A DNA stretch of 64,000 nt from the NCBI GenBank assembly GCA_051530055.1, contig CM121341.1, forward strand, positions 15,190,001-15,254,000, given 5' to 3'. Positions 53,146-64,000 of this stretch are shown here, in pieces. This DNA is from Neoechinorhynchus agilis. Its lineage: Eukaryota > Acanthocephala. The notes beneath the pieces were generated by a model. That model was given only the letters and a program-made list of their open reading frames with translations, searched no databases and had not been told where the DNA came from. Within the stretch, counting starts at the first letter, position 1. Each line of letters opens with the position of its first letter. The position numbers and the translations under genes are program-made.

Positions 53146-56100
53146 ATAAAAAGTATAAACAGTTCAAAAATGTAAGATGTTTATTGGCACCATTTGAATA
53201 CTTTACAAATGGCTTCCTAACATCCTCTGAGTATTCTTTGCCTTCCCGGCGATTAATCCGTATAAAAATCGTGGGATAAATCGTGGCGATCGGGATGCCT
53301 TTTTAGAGCTATGGTTCAAATATTCAACGAAAATGTATAAACGGTTGAAAAAATGTAAGATGTTTATTGGCACCATTTGAATACTTTACAAATGGCTTCC
53401 TAACATCCTCTGAGTATTCTTTGCCTTCCCGGCGATTAATCCGTATTAAAATTGTAGGACAAATCGTGGCGGACGGCATGTCTCGGAGAGCAAAGTAAAA
53501 AATATTAATATAAAAAGTATAAAAAGTTTAATCAATGTAAGATGTTTGTTGGCACCATTTGAATACTTTACAAATGGCTTCCTAACATCTTCTGAGTATT
53601 CTTTGCCTTCCCGGCGATTAATCCGTATTAAAATTGTAGGACAAATCGTGGCGGACGGCATGTCTCGGAGAGCTAAGTAAAAAATATTCATATAAAAAGT
53701 ATAAACAGTTCAAAAATGTAAGATGTTTATTGGCACCATTTGAATAGTTTACAAACGGCTTCCTAACATCCTCTGAGTATTCTTTGCCTTCCCGGCGATT
53801 AATCCGTATAAAAATCGTCGGATAAATCGTGGCGATCGGGATGCCTTTTTAGAGCTATGGTTCAAATATTCAACGAAAATGTATAAACGGTTGAAAAAAT
53901 GTAAGATGTTTATTGGCACCATTTGAATACTTTACAAATGGCTTCCTAACATCCTCTGAGTATTCTTTGCCTTCCCGGCGATTAATCCGTATAAAAATCG
54001 TGGGATAAATCGTGGCGATCGGGATGCCTTTTTAGAGCTATGGTTCAAATATTAAAACGAAAATGTATAAACGGTTGAAAAAATGTAAGATGTTTATTTT
54101 CACCATTTGAATACTTTACAAATGGCTTCCTAACATCTTCTGAGTATTCTTTGCCTTCCCGACGATTAATCCGTATTAAAATTGTATGACAAATCGTGGC
54201 GGTCGGCATGTCTCGGAGAGCTAAGTAAAAAATATTCATATAAAAAGTATAAAGAGTTCAAAAATGTAAGATGTTTATTGGCACCATTTGAATACTTTAC
54301 AAATGGCTTCCTAACATCCTCTGAGTATTCTTTGCCTTCCCGGCGATTAATCCGTATTAAAATTGTAGGACAAATCGTGGCGGTCGGCATGTCTCGGAGA
54401 GCTAAGTAAAAAATATTCATATAAAAAGTATAAAAAGTTCAAAAAATGTAAGATGTTTATTGGCACCATTTGAATACTTTACAAATGGCTTCCTAACATC
54501 CTCTGAGTATTCTTTGCCTTCCCGGCGATTAATCCGTATTAAAATTGTAGGACAAATCGTGGCGGACGGCATGTCTCGGAGAGCTAAGTAAAAAATATTC
54601 AAATAAAAAGTATAAAAGTTTAAACAATGTAAGATGTTTATTGGCACCATTTGAATACTTTACAAATGGCTTCCTAACATCCTCTGAGTATTCTTTGCCT
54701 TCCCGGCGATTAATCCGTATTAAAATTGTAGGACAAATCGTGGCGGACGGCATGTCTCGGAGAGCTAAGTAAAAAATATTCATATAAAAGTATAAACAGT
54801 TCAAAAATGTAAGATGTTTATTGGCACCATTTGAATACTTTACAAATGGCTTCCTAACATCCTCTGAGTATTCTTTGCCTTCCCGGCGATTAATCCGTAT
54901 TAAAATTGTAGGACAAATCGTGGCGGACGGCATGTCTCGGAGAGCTAAGTAAAAAATATTCATATAAAAAGTATAAACAGTTCAAAAATGTAAGATGTTT
55001 ATTGGCACCATTTGAATACTTTACAAATGGCTTCCTAACATCCTCTGAGTATTCTTTGCCTTCCCGGCGATTAATCCGTATTAAAATTGTAGGACAAATC
55101 GTGGCGGACGGCATGTCTCGGAGAGCTAAGTAAAAAATATTCATATAAAAAGTATAAAAAGTTTAAAAAATGTAAGATGTTTATGGCACCATTTGAATAC
55201 TTTACAAATGGCTTCCTAACATCCTCTGAGTATTCTTTGCCTTCCCGGCGATTAATCCGTATTAAAATTGTAGGACAAATCGTGGCGGACGGCATGTCTC
55301 GGAGAGCTAAGTAAAAAATATTCATATAAAAAGTATAAACAGTTCAAAAATGTAAGATGTTTATTGGCACCATTTGAATACTTTACAAATGGCTTCCTAA
55401 CATCCTCTGAGTATTCTTTGCCTTCCCGGCGATTAATCCGTATTAAAATTGTAGGACAAATCGTGGCGGACGGCATGTCTCGGAGAGCTAAGTAAAAAAT
55501 ATTCATATAAAAAGTATAAACAGTTCAAAAATGATGTAAGATATTTATTGCACCATTTGAATACTTTACAAATGGCTTCCTAACATCTTCTGAGTATTCT
55601 TTGCCTTCCCGGCGATTAATCCGTATTAAAATTGTAGGACAAATCGTGGCGGACGGCATGTCTCGGAGAGCTAAGTAAAAAATATTCATATAAAAAGTAT
55701 AAACAGTTCAAAAATGTAAGATGTTTATTGGCACCATTTGAATAGTTTACAAATGGCTTCCTAACATCTTCTGAGTATTCTTTGCCTTCCCGGCGATTAA
55801 TCCGTATTAAAATTGTAGGACAAATCGTGGCGGACGGCATGTCTCGGAGAGCTAAGTAAAAAATATTCATATAAAAAGTATAAACAGTTCAAAAATGTAA
55901 GATGTTTATTGGCACCATTTGAATACTTTACAAATGGCTTCCTAACATCCTCTGAGTATTCTTTGCCTTCCCGGCGATTAATCCGTATTAAAATTGTAGG
56001 ACAAATCGTGGCGGACGGCATGTCTCGGAGAGCTAAGTAAAAAATATTCATATAAAAAGTATAAAAAGTTCAAAAATGTAAGATGTTTATTGGCACCATT

Positions 56101-59100
56101 TGAATACTTTACAAATGGCTTCCTAACATCTTCTGAGTATTCTTTGCCTTCCCGGCGATTAATCCGTATTAAAATTGTAGGACAAATCGTGGCGGTCGGC
56201 ATGTCTCGGAGAGCTAAGTAAAAAATATTCATATAAAAAGTATAAAGAGTTCAAAAATGTAAGATGTTTATTGGCACCATTTGAATACTTTACAAATGGC
56301 TTCCTAACATCCTCTGAGTATTCTTTGCCTTCCCGGCGATTAATCCGTATTAAAATTGTAGGACAAATCGTGGCGGACGGCATGTCTCGGAGAGCTAAGT
56401 AAAAAATATTCATATAAAAAGTATAAACAGTTCAAAAATGTAAGATGTTTATTGGCACCATTTGAAAAGTTTACAAATGGCTTCCTAACATCTTCTGAGT
56501 ATTCTTTGCCTTCCCGGCGATTAATCCGTATTAAAATTGTAGGACAAATCGTGGCGGACGGCATGTCCCGGAGAGCTAAGTAAAAAATATTCATATAAAA
56601 AGTATAAACAGTTCAAAAATGTAAGATGTTTATTGGCACCATTTGAATACTTTACAAATGGCTTCCTAACATCCTCTGAGTATTCTTTGCCTTCCCGGCG
56701 ATTAATCCGTATTAAAATTGTAGGACAAATCGTGGCGGACGGCATGTCTCGGAGAGCTAAGTAAAAAATATTCATATAAAAGTATAAAAAGTTTAAAAAA
56801 TGTAAGATGTTTATTGGCACCATTTGAATACTTTACAAATGGCTTCCTAACATCTTCTGAGTATTCTTTGCCTACCCGACGATTAATCCGTATTAAAATT
56901 GTGGGACAAATCGTGGCGGTCGGCATGTCTCTTTTTAGCTATGGTTCAAATCTTCAACGAAAAAGTATAAAAAGTTCAAAAAAAAGTAAGATATTTATTC
57001 CCACCATTTGAATACTTTACAAATGGCTTCCTAACATCTTCTGGGTATTATTTCCCTTCACGGCGATTAATCCGTATTAAAATTGTAGGACAAATCGTGG
57101 TGGACGACATGTCTCGGAGAGCTAAGTAAAAAATATTCATATAAAAAGTATAAACAGTTCAAAAATGTAAGATGTTTATTGGCACCATTTGAATACTTTA
57201 CAAATGGCTTCCTAACATCCTCTGAGTATTCTTTGCCTCCCGGCGATTAATCCGTATAAAAATCGTGGGATAAATCGTGGCGATCGGGATGCCTTTTTAG
57301 AGCTATGGTTCAAATATTCAACGAAAATGTATAAACGGTTTAAAAAATGTAAGATGTTTATTGGCACCATTTGAATACTTTACAAATGGCTTCCTAACAT
57401 CCTCTGAGTATTCTTTGCCTTCCCGGCGATTAATCCGTATTAAAATTGTAGGACAAATCGTGGCGGACGGCATGTCTCGGAGAGCTAAGTAAAAAATATT
57501 CATATAAAAAGTATAAAAAGTTTAAAAAATGTAAGATGTTTATTGGCACCATTTGAATACTTTACAAATGGCTTCCTAACATCTTCTGAGTATTATTTCC
57601 CTTCACGGCGATTAATCCGTATTAAAATTGTAGGACAAATCGTGGCGGACGGCATGTCTCGGAGAGCTAAGTAAAAAATATTCATATAAAAAGTATAAAC
57701 AGTTCAAAAATGTAAGATGTTTATTGGCACCATTTGAAAAGTTTACAAACGGCTTCCTAACATCTTCTGAGTATTCTTTGCCTTCCCGGCGATTAATCCG
57801 TATTAAAATTGTAGGACAAATCGTGGCGGACGGCATGTCCCGGAGAGCTAAGTAAAAAATATTCATATAAAAAGTATAAAAAGTTTAAACAATGTAAGAT
57901 GTTTATTGGCACCATTTGAAAAGTTTACAAATGGCTTCCTAACATCTTCTGAGTATTCTTTGCCTTCCCGGCGATTAATCCGTATTAAAATTGTAGGACA
58001 AATCGTGGCGGTCGGCATGTCTCTTTTTAGCTACGGTTTAAATCTTCAACGAAAAAGTATAAAAAGTTCAAAAAAAAGTAAGATATTTATTCCACCATTT
58101 GAATACTTTACAAATGGCTTCCTAACATCTTCTGGGTATTATTTCCCTTCACGGCGATTAATCCGTATTAAAATTGTAGGACAAATCGTGGTGGACGACA
58201 TGTCTCGGAGAGCTAAGTAAAAAATATTCATATAAAAAGTATAAACAGTTCAAAAATGTAAGATGTTTATTGGCACCATTTGAATACTTTACAAATGGCT
58301 TCCTAACATCCTCTGAGTATTCTTTGCCTTCCCGGCGATTAATCCGTATAAAAATCGTGGGATAAATCGTGGCGATCGGGATGCCTTTTTAGAGCTATGG
58401 TTAAAATATTCAACGAAAATGTATAAACGGTTGAAAAAATGTAAGATGTTTATTGGCACCATTTGAATACTTTACAAATGGCTTCCTAACATCCTCTGAG
58501 TATTCTTTGCCTTCCCGGCGATTAATCCGCATAAAAATCGTTGGATAAATCGTGGCGCACGGCATGTCCCGGAGAGCAAAGTAAAAAATATTCATATAAA
58601 AAGTATAAAAAGTTTAATCAATGTAAGATGTTTATTGGCACCATTTGAAAAGTTTACAAACGGCTTCCTAACATCTTCTGAGTATTCTTTGCCTTCCCGG
58701 CGATTAATCCGTATTAAAATTGTAGGACAAATCGTGGCGGTCGGCATGTCTCGGAGAGCAAAGTAAAAAATATTAATATAAAAAGTATAAAAAGTTTAAT
58801 CAATGTAAGATGTTTGTTGGCACCATTTGAATACTTTACAAATGGCTTCCTAACATCCTCTGAGTATTCTTTGCCTTCCCGGCGATTAATCCGTATTAAA
58901 ATTGTAGGACAAATCGTGGCGGACGGCATGTCTCGGAGAGCTAAGTAAAAAATATTCATATAAAAAGTATAAACAGTTCAAAAATGTAAGATGTTTATTG
59001 GCACCATTTGAAAAGTTTACAAATGGCTTCCTAACATCTTCTGAGTATTCTTTGCCTTCCCGGCGATTAATCCGTATTAAAATTGTAGGACAAATCGTGG

Positions 59101-62100
59101 CGGACGGCATGTCTCGGAGAGCTAAGTAAAAAATATTCATATAAAAAGTATAAAGAGTTCAAAAATGTAAGATGTTTATTGGCACCATTTGAATACTTTA
59201 CAAATGGCTTCCTAACATCTTCTGAGTATTCTTTGCCTTCCCGGCGATTAATCCGTATTAAAATTGTAGGACAAATCGTGGCGGTCGGCATGTCTTTTTA
59301 GAGCTAAGGTACAAATCTTCAACGAAAAAATATAAAAAGTTCAAAAAAATGTAAGATATTTATTCGCACCATTTGAATACTTTACAGATGGCTTCCTAAC
59401 ATCCTCTGAGTATTCTTTGCCTTCCCGGCGATTAATCCGTATTAAAATTGTAGGACAAATCGTGGCGGACGGCATGTCTCGGAGAGCAAAGTAAAAAATA
59501 TTCATATAAAAAGTATAAAAAGTTTAATCAACGTAAAATGTTTATTGGCACCATTTGAAAAGTTTACAAACAGCCTCCTAACATCTTCTGAGTATTCTTT
59601 GCCTTCCCGGCGATTAATCCGTATTAAAATTGTTGGACAAATCGTGGCGGTCGGCATGTCTCTTTTTAGCTATAGTTCAAATCTTCAACGAAAAAGTATA
59701 AAAAGTTCAAAAAAAAGTAAGATATTTATTCCCACCATTTGAATACTTTACAAATGGCTTCCTAACATCTTCTGGGTATTATTTCCCTTCACGGCGATTA
59801 ATCCGTATAAAAATCGTGAGATAAATCGTGGCGATCGGGATGCCTTTTTAGAGCTATGGTTCAAATATTCAACGAAAATGTATAAACGGTTGAAAAAATG
59901 TAAGATGTTTATTGGCGCCATTTGAAAAGTTTACAAACGGCTTCCTAACATCTTCTGAGTATTTTTTGCCTTCCCGGCGATTAATCCGTATTAAAATTGT
60001 AGGACAAATCGTGGCGGACGGCATGTCTCGGAGAGCTAAGTAAAAATATTCATATAAAAAGTATAAACAGTTCAAAAATGTAAGATGTTTATTGGCACCA
60101 TTTGAATACTTTACAAATGGCTTCCTAACATCCTCTGAGTATTCTTTGCCTTCCCGGCGATTAATCCGTATTAAAATTGTAGGACAAATCGTGGCGGACG
60201 GCATGTCTCGGAGAGCTAAGTAAAAAATATTCATATAAAAAGTATAAACAGTTTAAAAAATGTAAGATGTTTATTGGCACCATTTGAATACTTTACAAAT
60301 GGCTTCCTAACATCCTCTGAGTATTCTTTGCCTTCCCGGCGATTAATCCGTATTAAAATTGTAGGACAAATCGTGGCGGTCGGCATGTCTCTTTAGAGCT
60401 AAGGTACAAATATTCAACGAAAAAGTATAAAAAGTTCAAAAAAATGTAAGATGTTTATTGGCACCATTTGAATACTTTACAAATGGCTTCCTAACATCCT
60501 CTGAGTATTCTTTGCCTTCCCGGCGATTAATCCGTATTAAAATTGTAGGACAAATCGTGGCGGACGGCATGTCTCGGAGAGCTAAGTAAAAAATATTCAT
60601 ATAAAAAGTATAAACAGTTCAAAAATGTAAGATGTTTATTGGCACCATTTGAAAAGTTTACAAACGGCTTCCTAACATCTTCTGAGTATTCTTTGCCTTC
60701 CCGGCGATTAATCCGTATAAAAATCGTGGGATAAATCGTGGCGATCGGGATGCCTTTTTAGAGCTATGGTTCAAATATTCAACGAAAATGTATAAACGGT
60801 TGAAAAAATGTAAGATGTTTATTGGCACCATTTGAATACTTTACAAATGGCTTCCTAACATCCTCTGAGTATTCTTTGCCTTCCCGGCGATTAATCCGTA
60901 TTAAAATTGTAGGACAAATCGTGGCGGACGGCATGTCTCGGAGAGCTAAGTAAAAAATATTCATATAAAAAGTATAAACAGTTCAAAAATGTAAGATGTT
61001 TATTGGCACCATTTGAATACTTTACAAATGGCTTCCTAACATCTTCTGAGTATTATTTCCCTTCACGGCGATTAATCCGTATTAAAATTGTAGGACAAAT
61101 CGTGGCGGACGGCATGTCTCGGAGAGCAAAGAAAAAATATTAATATAAAAAGTATAAAAGTTTAATCAATGTAAGATGTTTATTGGCACCATTTGAAAAG
61201 TTTACAAACGGCTTCCTAACATCTTCTGAGTATTCTTTGCCTTCCCGGCGATTAATCCGTATTAAAATTGTAGGACAAATCGTGGCGGACGGCATGTCTC
61301 GGAGAGCTAAGTAAAAAATATTCATATAAAAAGTATAAACAGTTCAAAAATGTAAGATGTTTATTGGCACCATTTGAATACTTTACAAATGGCTTCCTAA
61401 CATCCTCTGAGTATTCTTTGCCTTCCCGGCGATTAATCCGTATTAAAATTGTAGGACAAATCGTGGCGGACGGCATGTCTCGGAGAGCTAAGTAAAAAAT
61501 ATTCATATAAAAAGTATAAACAGTTCAAAAATGTAAGATGTTTATTGGCACCATTTGAATACTTTACAAATGGCTTCCTAACATCTTCTGAGTATTATTT
61601 TTCTTCATGGCGATTAATCCGTATTAAAATTGTAGGACAAATCGTGGCGGACGGCATGTCTCGGAGAGCTATGTAAAAAATATTCATATAAAAAGTATAA
61701 ACAGTTCAAAAATGTAAGATGTTTATTGGCACCATTTGAAAAGTTTACAAACGGCTTCCTAACATCTTCTGAGTATTCTTTGCCTTCCCGGCGATTAATC
61801 CGTATTAAAATTGTAGGACAAATCGTGGCGGACGGCATGTCCCGGAGAGCTAAGTAAAAAATATTCATATAAAAAGTATAAAAAGTTTAATAATGTAAAA
61901 TGTTTATTGGCACCATTTGAAAAGTTTACAAACAGCTTCCTAACATCTTCTGGGTATTATTTCCCTTCACGGCGATTAATCCGTATTAAAATTGTATGAC
62001 AAATCGTGGCGGACGGCATGTCTCGGAGAGCTAAGTAAAAAATATTCATATAAAAAGTATAAACAGTTCAAAAATGTAAGATGTTTATTGGCACCATTTG

Positions 62101-64000
62101 AATAATTTACAAACGGCTTCCTAACATCCTCTGAGTATTCATTGCCTTCCCGGCGATTAATCCGTATAAAAATCGTGGGATAAATCGTGGCGATCGGGAT
62201 GCCTTTTTAGAGCTATGGTTCAAATATTCAACGAAAATGTATAAACGGTTGAAAAAATGCAAGATGTTTATTTTCACCATTTGAATACTTTACAAATGGC
62301 TTCCTAACATCCTCTGAGTATTCTTTGCCTTCCCGACGATTAATCCGTATTAAAATTGTAGGACAAATCGTGGCGGACGGCATGTCTCGGAGAGCTAAGT
62401 AAAAAATATTCATATAAAAAGTATAAAAAGTTTAAAAAATGTAAGATGTTTTTGGCACCATTTGAATACTTTACAAACGGCTTCCTAACATCTTCTGAGT
62501 ATTCTTTGCCTTCCCGGCGATTAATCCGTATTAAAATTGTAGGACAAATCGTGGCGGACGGCATGTCCCGGAGAGCTAAGTAAAAAATATTCATATAAAA
62601 AGTATAAACAGTTCAAAAATGTAAGATGTTTATTGGCACCATTTGAATACTTTACAAATGGCTTCCTAACATCCTCTGAGTATTCTTTGCCTTCCCGGCG
62701 ATTAATCCGTATTAAAATTGTAGGACAAATCGTGGCGGACGGCATGTCTCGGAGAGCTAAGTAAAAAATATTCATATAAAAAGTATAAACAGTTCAAAAA
62801 TGTAAGATGTTTATTGGCACCATTTGAATACTTTACAAATGGCTTCCTAACATCCTCTGAGTATTCTTTGCCTTCCGGCGATTAATCCGTATTAAAATTG
62901 TAGGACAAATCGTGGCGGACGGCATGTCTCGGAGAGCTAAGTAAAAAATATTCATATAAAAAGTATAAACAGTTCAAAAATGTAAGATGTTTATTGGCAC
63001 CATTTGAATACTTTACAAATGGCTTCCTAACATCTTCTGAGTATTCTTTGCCTTCCCGGCGATTAATCCGTATTAAAATTGTAGGACAAATCGTGGCGGT
63101 CGGCATGTCTCTTTTAGCTATGGTTCAAATCTTCAACGAAAAAGTATAAAAAGTTCAAAAAAAGTAAGATATTTATTCGCACCATTTGAATACTTTACAA
63201 ATGGCTTCCTAACATCCTCTGAGTATTCTTTGCCTTCCCGGCGATTAATCCGTATTAAAATTGTAGGACAAATCGTGGCGGACGGCATGTCTCGGAGAGC
63301 TAAGTAAAAAATATTCATATAAAAAGTATAAACAGTTCAAAAATGTAAGATGTTTATTGGCACCATTTGAATACTTTACAAATGGCTTCCTAACATCCTC
63401 TGAGTATTCTTTGCCTACCCGACGATTAATCCGTATTAAAATTGTAGGACAAATCGTGGCGGTCGGCATGTCTCTTTTTAGCTATGGTTCAAATATTCAA
63501 CGAAAAAGTATAAAAAGTTCAAAAAAAAGTAAGATATTTATTTCCACCATTTGAATACTTTACAAATGGCTTCCTAACATCTTCTGGGTATTATTTCCCT
63601 TGACGGCGATTAATCCGTATTAAAATTGTAGGACAAATCGTGGCGGACGGCATGTCTCGGAGAGCTAAGTAAAAAATATTCATATAAAAAGTATAAAAAG
63701 TTTAAAAAATGTAAGATGTTTTTGGCACCATTTGAATACTTTATAGATGGCTTCCTAACATCTTCTGAGTATTATTTCCCTTCACGGCGATTAATCCGTA
63801 TTAAAATTGTAGGACAAATCGTGGCGGACGGCATGTCTCGGAGAGCTAAGTAAAAAATATTCATATAAAAAGTATAAAGAGTTCAAAAAAGTAAGATGTT
63901 AATTGGCACCATTATAAAAGTTTACAAACGGCTTCCTAACATCCTCTGAGTATTCTTTGCCTTCCCGGCGATTAATCCGTATTAAAATTGTAGGACAAAT

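Larger units (their letters stand above)
33411..64000 (+). repeat. 181-bp satellite array, block 2 (about 169 monomers, runs off the window)
   Basis: Continuous head-to-tail monomers in the same orientation as block 1. Several monomer types alternate, told apart by the segment after CGGCATG or CGGGATG: (A) TCTCGGAGAGCTAAGTAAAA; (B) TCTCTTTTTAGCTATGG or TCTCTTTAGAGCTAAGG, often followed by AAGATATTTATTC; (C) a GCGATCGGGATGCC block, usually with ATAAAAATCGTGGGATAAAT; (D) AGAGCAAAGTAAAAAATATT with TTTAATCAATGTAAGATG. Units at 33.4-34.7 kb are the most divergent; long runs of type A elsewhere differ by few bases. The minus-strand open frames (MNIFYLALRDMPSATICP and similar) are a by-product of the repeat. 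Confidence 0.97.

Noticed and set aside
26405-63469. Many 60-84 codon minus-strand frames of near-identical sequence, looking like a tandem protein family
   Set aside because: They are the satellite read in one frame. The 181-bp unit shifts frame at each copy, frames overlap neighbouring units, and there is no gene architecture.
26410-64000. CRISPR-like array
   Set aside because: The period is 181 bp without short repeats and unique spacers. The whole unit is repeated and the host is eukaryotic.
33411-64000. Hammerhead ribozyme inside the satellite monomer
   Set aside because: Neither strand of the monomer holds CTGATGA with a following GAAA, so the satellite does not carry a recognisable core.

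Overview
Eukaryotic, almost certainly animal, AT-rich nuclear DNA. Host genes are broken by short introns (40-56 nt is common), use AATAAA polyadenylation signals, and include animal signalling families: novel protein kinase C, type I PIP5K, NEDD4 and TMX2. Intron sizes, gene set and the LINE types fit a nematode best; this is inference and no species is claimed.

Layout. 0-6.6 kb: the 3' part of a PKC epsilon/eta gene (+) converges on a type I PIP5K gene (-), with a divergent H2B-like histone-fold gene (-) behind it. 6.6-11.7 kb: sparse DNA with an unrecognised three-exon gene (-), low-copy repeats and a fold-back element. 11.7-14.5 kb: a complete NEDD4-type ubiquitin ligase (C2, three WW, HECT; +). 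17.2-19.1 kb: a small unknown gene (-) diverging from TMX2 (+). 19.4-26.4 kb: repeat debris, namely a hammerhead-like repeat, very old satellite monomers and two decayed LINEs pointing at each other. From about 26.4 kb to the window end: a 181-bp tandem satellite of about 180 monomers, interrupted by an island at 28.7-31.7 kb (one small predicted mitochondrial gene and a 5' fragment of an RTE-like LINE) and by a LINE of the restriction-like-endonuclease type inserted into a monomer at 31.7-33.4 kb.

Most notable: three host genes (NEDD4, TMX2, PIP5K) each contain an intron whose best protein-conserving boundaries are not GT-AG and whose two ends are complementary, by 13, 13 and 5-7 base pairs. 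Ordinary GT-AG introns occur in the PKC gene, the unknown three-exon gene and elsewhere in the same genes. This points to a second, structure-defined intron class. The satellite shows local higher-order repeats (364 bp and about 1,090 bp), a 5,634-bp-offset duplication, and ancient relatives about 6 kb outside the array.

Limits: splice sites were inferred by reading frames and remembered protein families. No alignment, folding or database search was run.
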